Origin: Microbacteriaceae bacterium
GTDB taxonomy: Bacteria; Actinomycetota; Actinomycetes; Actinomycetales; Microbacteriaceae
DNA length: 64,000 nucleotides
Assembly: GCA_947373155.1 (NCBI GenBank)
Contig: CANBWO010000002.1
Location: 48,155-112,154, forward strand
Direction: 5' to 3'
In this document: in pieces, positions 34,914-43,294 of the stretch
Position numbering within the stretch: position 1 is the stretch's first letter
Layout: each line of letters opens with the position of its first letter
Notes under the pieces: generated by a model
Seen by the model: only the letters and a program-made list of their open reading frames with translations
What the model was told of the DNA's origin: nothing
Databases searched by the model: none
Translations under genes and position numbers: made by a program

Positions 34914-35603
34914 TTATCTGCGCTGCGTTCTCATTCGCTGCGGGTCGATTCCCTTAGGAACCGGAAGTGCCATCTTCATGGTGGCTAGACGCTTATTTAC
35001 CTCGGTGATTTCGGTTCGCTTGAGAACCTTCTTGAGTTTGAAGATCTGAGCGCTAACCTGGCTCAGTTTCACCGAGTGCTCGTCCGAGCAAACCCAAAGC
35101 ACGGTAACTGGTACACCGGCGGTTACTTTGGAAAGCTTGCGCTTCTCGTCTTCTAACAACTTTGAAACGCTGCTGCGGTGCCCCTCGGCGATCAAGACAA
35201 TGCCTCCAGGTCCGGAAACGCGGTAGACCAAGTCTTGGGTCCTAGGGTTTACGCTGACTGGCTCCTCAGTGCCGCTCCAACCGCGCTTGAGAGCGGAACT
35301 AAGAACAGCTCCAACAGCTCCAGGCTGGCCTTCGATGCGACCATAGGCCACAGCCTCGGCGCGTTTACTCAAGATAATGCTGAAAGCCAAGACGCCGCCC
35401 AAAACTGCGGTCACAATCCAGGCAATCTGAGCGAAGATGCCAGCCCCTGCCGAGACCACGGAAAGGGCGATGCCTACTGCAAGCGCTCCAACCAATCCGA
35501 GCAAAGAGTACGGCAGCGCCTTTTTGTCGCTAGCAATCGTTAATTTCCAAATGCGCCAGATCTGTGTAAAGCGACCCGGTTCTTTTGCAGTGTCTTTAGC
35601 CAT
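34914..35603 (-). CDS. DUF4191 family membrane protein
   Basis: 229 aa. Two adjacent hydrophobic helices near residues 33-80 (SLLGLVGALAVGIALSVVSA and IAWIVTAVLGGVLAFSIIL), then a basic cytoplasmic domain with GRIEGQPGAVGAVLSSALKR and VRVSGPGG-like glycine-rich core. The family is actinobacterial and sits beside lipA in mycobacteria (Rv2219). No biochemical role is known. It lies 16 nt after lipA and is likely co-transcribed with lipB-lipA. Confidence 0.88.
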   Translation of the reverse strand: MAKDTAKEPGRFTQIWRIWKLTIASDKKALPYSLLGLVGALAVGIALSVVSAGAGIFAQIAWIVTAVLGGVLAFSIILSKRAEAVAYGRIEGQPGAVGAVLSSALKRGWSGTEEPVSVNPRTQDLVYRVSGPGGIVLIAEGHRSSVSKLLEDEKRKLSKVTAGVPVTVLWVCSDEHSVKLSQVSAQIFKLKKVLKRTEITEVNKRLATMKMALPVPKGIDPQRMRTQRR

Positions 35604-35619
35604 CCCTCAAGCCTATCTT

Positions 35620-36606
35620 TTAGACCGCTTGGCTAAAGCCAAGTGCGGCATCTGCCAAGTGCTTCAGGTTTTCCGGAACCTCACGGCCCTTAGCCACCAT
35701 GCTCTGAGCCCAAAGGCGGCCGGCGCGGTATGAGCTTCGAACCAGTGGTCCGCTTAGCACGCCGAGGTAGCCCATTGCTTCGGCTTCTTCCTTTAGGGAA
35801 ACAAACTCTTCTGGCTTGACCCAACGGGTAACCGGGTGGTGCCGAACCGATGGTCGTAGGTACTGAGTGATGGTGATGATGTCGGTTCCGGCATCGTACA
35901 AATCCTGAAGAGCCTCGCGAATTTCATCGATGGTTTCACCCATACCCAAAATCAGGTTCGACTTGGTGACCATTCCGGCATTTCTAGCCTGAGTTAGAAC
36001 GTTTAGGGAACGGTCGTAACGGAAAGCTGGGCGGATTTCCTTGAAGATTCGGGGTACGGTCTCCAGATTGTGAGCGAAAACCTGTGGCTGGGCGTCGAAT
36101 ACCTTTTGGAGCAACTCTGGTTTTCCAGAGAAGTCCGGTACCAAGATCTCAACGCCGGTGCCTGGGGATTGCTGGTGAATCTGACGAATAGTCTCTGCGT
36201 AAAGCCAAGCGCCTTCGTCTTCTAGGTCGTCGCGAGCAACTCCGGTAACCGTGGCGTAGCGAAGCTGCATCTTTGCAACTGATTCGCCAACACGACGTGG
36301 TTCGTCGGAATCGAACGCGTCGGGCTTACCGGTGTCAATCTGACAGAAATCGCATCGACGAGTGCACTGCGATCCACCGATGAGGAACGTGGCCTCGCGG
36401 TCCTCCCAGCACTCGAAGATGTTGGGGCATCCAGCTTCCTGACAGACGGTGTGTAGGTTTTCACCCTTCACCATCTTCTGGAGTGCCTGGTACTCAGGAC
36501 CCATCTTTGCGGTGGTCTTGATCCAAGAAGGCTTGCGCTCGATTGGAACCTCAGCGTTCCTGGCTTCGATACGGAGCAACTTCTTTGGTGCTGGTAAATC
36601 GGTCAT
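35620..36606 (-). CDS. lipA: lipoyl synthase
   Basis: 328 aa radical-SAM enzyme. Auxiliary cluster cysteines Cys55, Cys60 and Cys66 ([12 protein letters not shown]) and SAM cluster Cys81, Cys85, Cys88 (CTRRCDFC). The C-terminal RSSYRAG provides the conserved serine ligand. It inserts two sulfurs into octanoyl groups on E2 proteins, completing lipoate on DlaT encoded just upstream. Overlaps lipB by 4 nt. Confidence 0.97.
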   Translation of the reverse strand: MTDLPAPKKLLRIEARNAEVPIERKPSWIKTTAKMGPEYQALQKMVKGENLHTVCQEAGCPNIFECWEDREATFLIGGSQCTRRCDFCQIDTGKPDAFDSDEPRRVGESVAKMQLRYATVTGVARDDLEDEGAWLYAETIRQIHQQSPGTGVEILVPDFSGKPELLQKVFDAQPQVFAHNLETVPRIFKEIRPAFRYDRSLNVLTQARNAGMVTKSNLILGMGETIDEIREALQDLYDAGTDIITITQYLRPSVRHHPVTRWVKPEEFVSLKEEAEAMGYLGVLSGPLVRSSYRAGRLWAQSMVAKGREVPENLKHLADAALGFSQAV

Positions 36607-37241
36607 GCAGTAACCTTTGTGATCTGATTCAGGTGGTGTTGGACGCGTTCTGCGGCCATAGCAGGGGTTATTTCTTTGCCCAGCAGTTCGCTAAGAGTAG
36701 AGGTCTTGGCATCTTTGATTCCGCAGGCGATGATCGTCTCATACGGCTCCAATGAGTTGTTGCAATTTAGAGCAAAGCCATGCATTGCGGTGTGATCCGC
36801 AACTCGGATACCGATAGCAGCAACTTTCACGTGGTTTCCGTCTTCAAGTGGAGCCCAAACGCCACTTCTGCCGGCAACTCTCTCGGTGTATAAACCAAAA
36901 TCCGCGATGGTGTCTATCAGCACCTGTTCTAGCCAACGGACATAGCCAACAACATCGATGGGCCTGGGGAGGCGCATGATTGGGTAACCCACTAGTTGAC
37001 CTGGGCCGTGCCAGGTGATTTTCCCTCCGCGATCGGTTTCGATCACAGGTGTGCCATCTTGCGGAAGTTCTTCGCCTTCGGTGCGCTTGCCGGCTGTGTA
37101 AACGGGCAGGTGTTCAAGCAAAATAACGGTGTCGTCGCGTTCGTTCTTGGAGACCTGCGAGTGAATTTCGCGCTGCATCAGCAGCCCATCGTCGTATGAG
37201 ACGAAGTCTGGATTGAGTCCAGCAATTAGAAATTCGGTCAT
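36603..37241 (-). CDS. lipB: octanoyl-ACP:protein octanoyltransferase
   Basis: 212 aa. Motifs [28 protein letters not shown] with the catalytic Lys, [14 protein letters not shown] and IIACGIKDA with the catalytic Cys. It transfers octanoate from ACP to the lipoyl domain. The ATG lacks a ribosome site but has TACAAT ending 6 nt before it, so a leaderless transcript is likely. Overlaps lipA (ATGA). Confidence 0.95.
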   Translation of the reverse strand: MTEFLIAGLNPDFVSYDDGLLMQREIHSQVSKNERDDTVILLEHLPVYTAGKRTEGEELPQDGTPVIETDRGGKITWHGPGQLVGYPIMRLPRPIDVVGYVRWLEQVLIDTIADFGLYTERVAGRSGVWAPLEDGNHVKVAAIGIRVADHTAMHGFALNCNNSLEPYETIIACGIKDAKTSTLSELLGKEITPAMAAERVQHHLNQITKVTA

Positions 37242-37247
37242 TTCATA

Positions 37248-37253
37248 ATTGTA
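37248..37253 (-). promoter_or_regulatory. -10 box for leaderless lipB-lipA
   Basis: TACAAT on minus, 6-nt spacer TATGAA, then the lipB ATG at 37241. This is the closest match to the TATAAT consensus among the start-proximal boxes in the window. Confidence 0.6.
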
Positions 37254-37330
37254 ACTTTTCCACAGGGCTAGTTATCCGCAGTTATCGCTCTGGGCGGATA
37301 TTCGCTGACATCCTAGGCTTTCATAGTGAC

Positions 37331-37996
37331 ATGAGGGTGAAGTCGATTATGGCACTTGCGGCGCTGGTTCAGGAGGCAGACAGCAAAAGCCTTGATTTGC
37401 AAATTTCGAGACTCGGTCACCGAACGTTCAACGTTGAATACGGTCAAGAAGGCAACGCAATCAAAAATCAAAACACTACAAAGAGGCGCCGTTTAGACGA
37501 CTTCGTTTACGACACTGGCTTTGTTTCGGCGGGGAAGTCTGCTGAGCTGAGGGCGAGTCGGCATGGTAGAACGTTGATGATCTGTTTGCTTTCGGCTTTG
37601 CTTTTAGGTGCGGGTGCAACTGCCACTTACGTTGAGGCGCAATCGGCTTTAGTTGGCGCGCCCTCCTCTTTCAAGTCCTCCCCGCCCACTAGTTCAAGCT
37701 TGAAATCACCGACGCAAGTGACGGCTTCCCCAGGTGCCACATCCACTGAGAGCGGTGCAAAGTGTGTTTCGAATTCCCTTGACTCCTTGCAAAGCGTTGC
37801 GGACTGGGACAGGTTCGCGCAAACCTCTTCAAGGCCTTGGGAGGTGCTGTCCAGGGTTTCACTCGGGGGAGTGCAGCAAGTTCTTCTTCGCCCAGGTTGT
37901 TGGGCCAACAAGGGTGGCTATATTGTGGTCAACTTGGTAAAACAAAAAGGTCATTGGGAACTAAAAAGTGCGGCCCCATTGGGACCGCACTCATAG
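37331..37996 (+). CDS. unknown single-pass membrane protein
   Basis: 221 aa; not recognised. Residues ~1-80 are polar and basic (KRRRLDD at 51-57), a single hydrophobic helix spans ~81-101 (TLMICLLSALLLGAGATATY), then a Ser/Thr/Pro-rich linker (111-143) and a small outer domain with Cys145 and Cys190, which could form a disulfide. Predicted topology is N-in, C-out. An ATG at 37349 with GAGGGTGAAG upstream is an alternative start. In mycobacteria this slot between lipB and dlaT holds an unrelated epimerase-like gene. Its 3' end carries the terminator for the opposite strand. Confidence 0.65.
   Translation: MRVKSIMALAALVQEADSKSLDLQISRLGHRTFNVEYGQEGNAIKNQNTTKRRRLDDFVYDTGFVSAGKSAELRASRHGRTLMICLLSALLLGAGATATYVEAQSALVGAPSSFKSSPPTSSSLKSPTQVTASPGATSTESGAKCVSNSLDSLQSVADWDRFAQTSSRPWEVLSRVSLGGVQQVLLRPGCWANKGGYIVVNLVKQKGHWELKSAAPLGPHS
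37963..37991 (-). terminator. terminator for dlaT transcript, inside the convergent gene
   Basis: On the minus strand AGTGCGG (37991-37985) pairs with CCGCACT (37973-37967), extended by CCC/GGG across one mismatch, followed by TTTTT (37967-37963). It lies 16 nt past the dlaT stop and is embedded in the last codons of the plus-strand unknown gene. Confidence 0.82.
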
Positions 37997-38007
37997 TCAA
38001 ACTTGGG

Positions 38008-39378
38008 CTATAGGCCTAGGTTAGCTTCGAACGCTGCTGCTTCTAGGCGTGCCTTCACGTCTACCAAGAACCTGCTCGCGTCTGCGCCATCAACGAGTCG
38101 GTGGTCGTAGCTGAGCGCCAGGTAAACCATGCTTCGGATAGCAATTGACTCATTGCCCTCGGCATCGGTAACTACCACGGCACGCTTGGTAACAACACCG
38201 GTTCCCAGAATGGCAACCTGTGGAAGGAATACAACCGGGGTGTCAAACAGTGCGCCTCTAGAGCCAGTGTTGGTCAGGGTGAAGGTGCCGCCGCCAAGCT
38301 CATCTGGCTTGAGCTTGTTTTCACGAGTACGTGCTGCCATGTCGGCAATCTGAAGAGCGATCTGGCTCAGGTTCAGAGTTGATGCATCGCGAATAACTGG
38401 GGTTAGAAGCCCGCGCTCGGTGTCCACGGCAAAGCTGATGTTTTCGCTGGCGTGGTACACGATGTTGTCACCCTCGATCGAGGCGTTCAACTTAGGGTGA
38501 GCGGTCAGTGCCTCGGCGGCTGCCAAAGTAAAGAAAGGCATGAAGTTCAGCTTGATGCCGTTCTTCGTTACGAAGGAACTCTGTACCTTGCTACGAAGCT
38601 GTGCAACGCGAGTTACGTCGACCTCAACCACGGTAGTTAGCTGTGCACTGGAAACCATCGATGCGACTGCGCGCTCGGCAAGAACCTTGCGAAGGCGTGA
38701 CATTGGCTCGGTGGTGCCGCGAAGAGCCGAGGCAACAACTTTGTGAGCTGCAGCGGGAGCCGGGGTAGCTGAAACTGCGGCAACTAGGTCTTCCTTGCGG
38801 ATTCGACCGCCAACTCCAGTTCCAACCACGGTGTTAAGGTCTACACCAGTTTCGTTCGCAAGTTTGCGAACCAGCGGGGTGACGTAGCTGGCATCGGAGT
38901 TGTTTGCTGGTGCTGCCGGAGCTGCAACTGCAACAGGTGCAACTGTTGCCGCAGCAACTGGCGCCGCAACTACTGGAGCTGCAACCGGTGCAGCTACTAC
39001 TGGGTTGGTAAAGCTAGGAACCTGAACTGGTGGCGCCACCGGAGCAACCGGAGCAACCGGAGCAACCGGAGCAGCAACTGGTGCGGCTACCACAGGGGCT
39101 GGTGCCTCTACGGCAGCGGCTACAGGAGCTGCTGGTGCCGCAGCGCCATCGCCGACAATTGCCAATACTGCGCCAACGGCGACAGTCTCATCTTCGGCAA
39201 CCAAGATTTGCTGCAAGATACCAGCAACCGGCGATGGGATTTCGGTGTCGACCTTGTCGGTCGAAACTTCTACCAGAGGCTCATCTACAGCAACGGTGTC
39301 GCCGACGTTCTTAAGCCATCTGGTTACGGTGCCCTCGGTTACGCTTTCACCAAGTGCTGGGAGAGTTACTTCGCTCAT
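38008..39378 (-). CDS. dlaT: 2-oxoacid dehydrogenase E2 (dihydrolipoamide acyltransferase)
   Basis: 456 aa. One N-terminal lipoyl domain with lipoyl-Lys42 ([10 protein letters not shown]), an Ala/Pro/Val-rich linker (~85-160), a peripheral-subunit-binding domain ([20 protein letters not shown]) and the catalytic domain ending with [12 protein letters not shown] (catalytic His). In Actinobacteria this E2 serves the AceE-based pyruvate complex; sucB is a common alternative label. Many relatives carry two or three lipoyl domains, so one is at the low end. The linker DNA contains 9-bp repeats near 39036-39068. Followed by lpdA upstream in the same direction. Confidence 0.93.
   Translation of the reverse strand: MSEVTLPALGESVTEGTVTRWLKNVGDTVAVDEPLVEVSTDKVDTEIPSPVAGILQQILVAEDETVAVGAVLAIVGDGAAAPAAPVAAAVEAPAPVVAAPVAAPVAPVAPVAPVAPPVQVPSFTNPVVAAPVAAPVVAAPVAAATVAPVAVAAPAAPANNSDASYVTPLVRKLANETGVDLNTVVGTGVGGRIRKEDLVAAVSATPAPAAAHKVVASALRGTTEPMSRLRKVLAERAVASMVSSAQLTTVVEVDVTRVAQLRSKVQSSFVTKNGIKLNFMPFFTLAAAEALTAHPKLNASIEGDNIVYHASENISFAVDTERGLLTPVIRDASTLNLSQIALQIADMAARTRENKLKPDELGGGTFTLTNTGSRGALFDTPVVFLPQVAILGTGVVTKRAVVVTDAEGNESIAIRSMVYLALSYDHRLVDGADASRFLVDVKARLEAAAFEANLGL
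39036..39070. repeat. 9-bp tandem repeat in the dlaT linker
   Basis: About four copies of the unit GGAGCAACC read on the plus strand, coding Ala-Pro-Val on the minus strand within the flexible E2 linker. Copy number could vary by slippage without breaking the frame because the unit is three codons. Confidence 0.8.
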
Positions 39379-39410
39379 TGTGGTCTACTCCTTGTTGCGT
39401 TTCTAAGTCT

Positions 39411-40790
39411 TTAGGCGTGTGCGTGAAGTGGCTTACCTGCAAGTGCCAGGTGGGCCTCGCCGATAGCTTCGTTCATGGTTGGGTGTGCGTGAATCAACGC
39501 GGCAACGTCTTCTGGATATGCTTCCCAGTTCACGATTAGCTGTGCTTCACCAATCTGCTCGCCAACGCGAGAACCGATCATGTGAACGCCGACTACCGGT
39601 CCGTTGTTCTTGCGAACAAGCTTGATGAATCCGGCGGTTCCAAGAATCTGACTCTTGCCGTTTCCGCCCAAGTTGTACTCGTAGGTGCTTACGTTGTCTG
39701 AACCGTAAAGTTCCTCCGCTTTTGACTGGGAAAGTCCAACCGATGCGATTTCAGGCTCACAATAGGTAACCTTTGGAATTCCGTTTTCATCGATGGTGCG
39801 AGGGTTTAGCCCTGCGATTTCTTCTGCGATGAAGATTCCTTGCTGGAACCCACGGTGGGCTAGCTGAAGTCCAGGAACGATGTCGCCGGCTGCATAGACT
39901 CCAGGCAAGCTGGTCTCTAGTCGGTCGTTGGTGATTACCCAACCGCGTTCCATAGTCACGCCCTGCTCGTCGTAGCCAAAGCCCGCAGTGTTAGGGCCAC
40001 GGCCAACGGCAACCAGCATTAGTTCGGCGTCCAAAACGGTGCCGTCTTCTAGGGTTACCACCACACCGTTTTCGTTCTGGGTCACACCAGAGAAACGAAC
40101 GCCTGTCTTGAAGTTGATACCACGCTTGCGGAATGCACGCTCGAGAGCCTTGCTAACCGCTGGGTCTTCGTTAGGTACTAGGTTTGGTAGACCTTCGACG
40201 ATGGTTACGTCGGTCCCGAACGACTTCCAAACCGAAGCGAACTCAACACCAATTACTCCACCGCCCAAAACGATGACCTTGTTCGGAACAAAGTTCAGCT
40301 GCAGTGCGTGCTCTGAGGTGATTACGCGACCACCGATTTCCAAGCCAGGTAGTGACCGGCTGTAAGAACCAGTCGCCAGAACGATGTTGGTTCCGGTGTA
40401 GGTGTCGGCGCCAACAGTTATGGTCTTAGGCCCGGTTAGGCGTCCTTCACCAGCCACGAAAGTGATGTTCTTGCTGGAGCCGACCAAGCCGGTAAGTCCC
40501 TTGAACAGGCGGTCCACGATGCCATCGCGGTACTTGTTCACCTGGTTCATGTCAATGCCATTGAAAGATGCGCTCACACCGTATGCGGCGGCTTCCTTGG
40601 TGACATCAGCAACTTCGGCAGCGTGCAAAAGCGCTTTGGTAGGAATGCAACCACGGTGCAAACAGGTGCCACCTAGCTTGTCGCGCTCGATAAGTGCTAC
40701 GGATTTTCCAAGCTGCGCCGAACGAAGTGCGGCTGCGTAGCCACCACTTCCGCCGCCGAGGATTACAAGATCAAAGTTGTGGTCAGCCAC
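39411..40790 (-). CDS. lpdA: dihydrolipoamide dehydrogenase (E3)
   Basis: 459 aa from the GTG at 40790 (AGGGAG 6 nt upstream; a TTG one codon earlier is in frame). FAD motif ILGGGSGGYAAALRSAQLG, redox disulfide GGTCLHRGCIPTKA (Cys43/Cys48), NAD motif IVLGGGVIGVEFASVW and the C-terminal HAHPTMNEAIGEA with catalytic His-Glu. It reoxidises the dihydrolipoyl group on E2, passing electrons to NAD+. It lies 32 nt before dlaT, same strand. Confidence 0.96.
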   Translation of the reverse strand: MADHNFDLVILGGGSGGYAAALRSAQLGKSVALIERDKLGGTCLHRGCIPTKALLHAAEVADVTKEAAAYGVSASFNGIDMNQVNKYRDGIVDRLFKGLTGLVGSSKNITFVAGEGRLTGPKTITVGADTYTGTNIVLATGSYSRSLPGLEIGGRVITSEHALQLNFVPNKVIVLGGGVIGVEFASVWKSFGTDVTIVEGLPNLVPNEDPAVSKALERAFRKRGINFKTGVRFSGVTQNENGVVVTLEDGTVLDAELMLVAVGRGPNTAGFGYDEQGVTMERGWVITNDRLETSLPGVYAAGDIVPGLQLAHRGFQQGIFIAEEIAGLNPRTIDENGIPKVTYCEPEIASVGLSQSKAEELYGSDNVSTYEYNLGGNGKSQILGTAGFIKLVRKNNGPVVGVHMIGSRVGEQIGEAQLIVNWEAYPEDVAALIHAHPTMNEAIGEAHLALAGKPLHAHA

Positions 40791-40840
40791 CAAATACTCC
40801 CTAAATCAGAACAGGCATCTGTACAAATCTACTACCGCTG

Positions 40841-42304
40841 CTAGGAGGTTTTGACCGCCATGGACTCGAAGATTGCGATGACCGTGCGAACAATTACTCC
40901 TGTTGGGCCTTTTGGCGTGAAACCATATGCTCCTCCTTCGTTGTCAGCAGGGCCTGCGATATCCAGGTGAGCCCAATCCAGTTGCGTTCCATCGGGCTTC
41001 TGTCCAATGAATTCACGCAGGAAGTGGCCGGCCAACAGAGTGCCACCGTGTGCCCCTATTTTGGCGTTTGCCAGGTCGGCAACATCGGAATCGATTGACT
41101 TTCGGATTTCCTTGGGGAACGGCATGTTCCATACCAATTCGCCAGCATGCTCCGCGGCAACTTCGGCAATCGCAACCCCCTGGGGTGTTCCCATGAGTGC
41201 GGAGTAACGAGTGCCAAGGGCTACACGTGCTGCTCCGGTTAGGGTAGCCACATCGATGATTAAATCAGGCTGCTCTTCAGATGCAGCAGACAATCCGTCG
41301 GCCAAAACCAAACGACCTTCAGCATCAGGATTTACCACTTCGATGGTCTTGCCATTGCGTGCTCGGATCACATCGCCAGGCCGAGTAGCGGTGCTAGACA
41401 CCATGTTTTCGGCGAGACAAAGCCAAGCGGTTACTCGGATTGGCAAACCCAGTTGTGCAGCGGCGAGAACAGTGGAATAGGCGGTGGCTGCTCCGGTCAT
41501 GTCGTACTTCATGCCATACATTCCCGCCAATGGTTTGATGGCATAGCCGCCAGTATCGAAGGTGATGCCCTTTCCAACGACCGCAACGTGAAGTTGGGCA
41601 TCGGCTGGCTGGTAACTGAGCTTGACCAATCTCGGTTTGCGAGCACTACCTTGACCAACGGCAACGATTGCACCAAAGCCTTGGGCGGCTAACTCGTGCT
41701 CGTCCCAAACTTGAACATCGACACCTGCTTTGGCGCCGGCCTCCTTGGCGATGTTCGCAAAAAGTTCTGGGTAAAGCAGGTTTGCTGGTGTGACTGCTAG
41801 GTCTCGCGTGAGGTGCACTGCTTCGGCTAACACATCGATGCGCTTGAGCTGGGCTTGGCTGGGCGAGGAGTTCGATATAAAGTGCACCTTGTGCAGTACT
41901 ACTGGTTTGGCTCCGTGCTTCTGAGTTTTGACAGCAAAATTGCCGAGGGCCATTCCTTCGGCGAATGCCAACAGCGCCTGCGAGTGCGTTGATCCAAAAT
42001 CTATTTGAAGTGATTCCAGTTCCTGGGCATGCCTGGCAACCGCGCCACCGATTTCGCGCCAAGTGTCAGTGGCAAGTTCAAAATTCTCGCCAAGTCCGGC
42101 TAACAGGTAGACGCTGCCATCGGGGCCAAGTGTGCGCTGAACTGACTCTGGCTTTAGAGACAGTTTCAAACTCTGAAGTTGGTGTTGGCTAAAAATTTCT
42201 TGGCCCAGCAGCTTGGGCTCGCTAGCGGTTCCAAATAGGCCAAGTACTGTCGGCCCGAAGCCTTCAATTGCTTTGCTGGAAAAGCTGAAAATGATTTTGC
42301 TCAT
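40841..42304 (-). CDS. pepA: leucyl aminopeptidase (M17)
   Basis: 487 aa. M17 signature NPDAEGRLVLADGLS and metal-site VGKGITFDTGGYAIKP, plus KYDMTGAATA. Cytosolic hexameric di-zinc or manganese exopeptidase that trims N-terminal residues. A TAGCAT -10 box ends 6 nt before the ATG and no ribosome site is seen. The gene is separated from lpdA by 50 nt. Confidence 0.95.
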   Translation of the reverse strand: MSKIIFSFSSKAIEGFGPTVLGLFGTASEPKLLGQEIFSQHQLQSLKLSLKPESVQRTLGPDGSVYLLAGLGENFELATDTWREIGGAVARHAQELESLQIDFGSTHSQALLAFAEGMALGNFAVKTQKHGAKPVVLHKVHFISNSSPSQAQLKRIDVLAEAVHLTRDLAVTPANLLYPELFANIAKEAGAKAGVDVQVWDEHELAAQGFGAIVAVGQGSARKPRLVKLSYQPADAQLHVAVVGKGITFDTGGYAIKPLAGMYGMKYDMTGAATAYSTVLAAAQLGLPIRVTAWLCLAENMVSSTATRPGDVIRARNGKTIEVVNPDAEGRLVLADGLSAASEEQPDLIIDVATLTGAARVALGTRYSALMGTPQGVAIAEVAAEHAGELVWNMPFPKEIRKSIDSDVADLANAKIGAHGGTLLAGHFLREFIGQKPDGTQLDWAHLDIAGPADNEGGAYGFTPKGPTGVIVRTVIAIFESMAVKTS

Positions 42305-42310
42305 TTTGTA

Positions 42311-42316
42311 ATGCTA
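42311..42316 (-). promoter_or_regulatory. -10 box for leaderless pepA
   Basis: TAGCAT on minus (42316-42311), 6-nt spacer TACAAA, then the pepA ATG at 42304. Confidence 0.55.
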
Positions 42317-42337
42317 GACCTGCTGTGGCTACCTGCT

Positions 42338-42343
42338 TAGAAT
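42338..42343 (+). promoter_or_regulatory. -10 box for leaderless PAC2 gene
   Basis: TAGAAT, 6-nt spacer TGCCAC, then GTG at 42350. The two divergent start codons are only 45 nt apart and here each has its own box. Confidence 0.55.
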
Positions 42344-42349
42344 TGCCAC

Positions 42350-43291
42350 GTGATTGATCCCTCCGACCTTTATGTAATAAAGGTGAACCCGCTCGAGGTG
42401 CCGCTCGGGTTGCCACTGTTGGCTGGCCTGTCTGGATTCACCGACGCCGGTGGGACGATAAGCCAGGTTTCCGAGAGTCTCTTTGCAAACTTCGAGTCCA
42501 AGTTAGTAGTCGAGTTCGTGAACGATGAGCTACTTGATTACAGAAGCCGGCGCCCAGTCATGTTCTTCGAGCGCGATCACATCATCAGCTACGACCCGGC
42601 TATCCTGGGAATTTATCTAGTATCTGACGAAGCCGGGAACCCGTTTCTCTTTTTGCACGGTTATGAGCCTGACTTCAAATGGGACGCGTTCATTAGTTCC
42701 CTGCAAGAACTCTTTGACTTATTTGCAGTTTCGAGTGTGACCTGGGTCCACTCCATTCCGTTCCCTGTGCCGCACACAAGACCAGTGGGAGTTACCGTTA
42801 GCGGAAATCGCCAAGAGCTAATCGACAAAGTTAGCGAGTGGAAGCCATCGACTTCGGTTCCGGGCAATGTCCTCCACGTCTTGGAATACCGTTTAACACC
42901 AACTGGTATGCCAATGATCGGTTTCGTTTTGCTGGTGCCACATTATTTGAGTGACAGCGAGTACCCAGAGGCAGCCATCGCTGCTTTTCAGCAGATTTCG
43001 GGTGCAACCGGTTTAATTTTCAGAACGGACCCGCTTCGAGAAGAGGCTTCTAGGTTCTTGCGTAAGTTGAATCAGCAGGTAGAGGAGAATGCCGATTTAG
43101 CCCGGGTTGTGGCATCGCTAGAACAAGGTTATCAAGCCGCAGACCCTCAGCCTGGCCGCCCACAAATGAATCGACCAACTCAGCAGGTACCAACAGCAGA
43201 TGAAATCGCCGCGGAGCTCGAGGACTACCTAGCGAGTCGACGCCGTAACGATGCGGATGACTCAACCAGCAACAGCGATGGAGACTCCTAA
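42350..43291 (+). CDS. PAC2 family protein
   Basis: 313 aa, GTG start. PAC2 domain: LAGLSGFTDAGGTISQ, VEFVNDELLDYRSRRPVMFF and LHGYEPDFKWDAF are typical of the actinobacterial PAC2 family (related to archaeal and eukaryotic proteasome-assembly chaperones). The C-terminal ~50 residues are polar and acidic. Actinobacteria conserve it near sigA and pepA-like genes; its function is not established. Followed 3 nt later by an MFS gene. Confidence 0.9.
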   Translation: MIDPSDLYVIKVNPLEVPLGLPLLAGLSGFTDAGGTISQVSESLFANFESKLVVEFVNDELLDYRSRRPVMFFERDHIISYDPAILGIYLVSDEAGNPFLFLHGYEPDFKWDAFISSLQELFDLFAVSSVTWVHSIPFPVPHTRPVGVTVSGNRQELIDKVSEWKPSTSVPGNVLHVLEYRLTPTGMPMIGFVLLVPHYLSDSEYPEAAIAAFQQISGATGLIFRTDPLREEASRFLRKLNQQVEENADLARVVASLEQGYQAADPQPGRPQMNRPTQQVPTADEIAAELEDYLASRRRNDADDSTSNSDGDS

Positions 43292-43294
43292 CCT

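Noticed and set aside
34206..34988. Open frame of 260 codons across the glnA/RDD junction
   Set aside because: It crosses two real genes in another frame, crosses a perfect terminator, and its translation is Arg/His/Trp-rich.
39030..39314. Gln/Pro/Arg repeat protein opposite the dlaT linker
   Set aside because: Shadow of the Ala-Pro-Val linker repeat in another frame.
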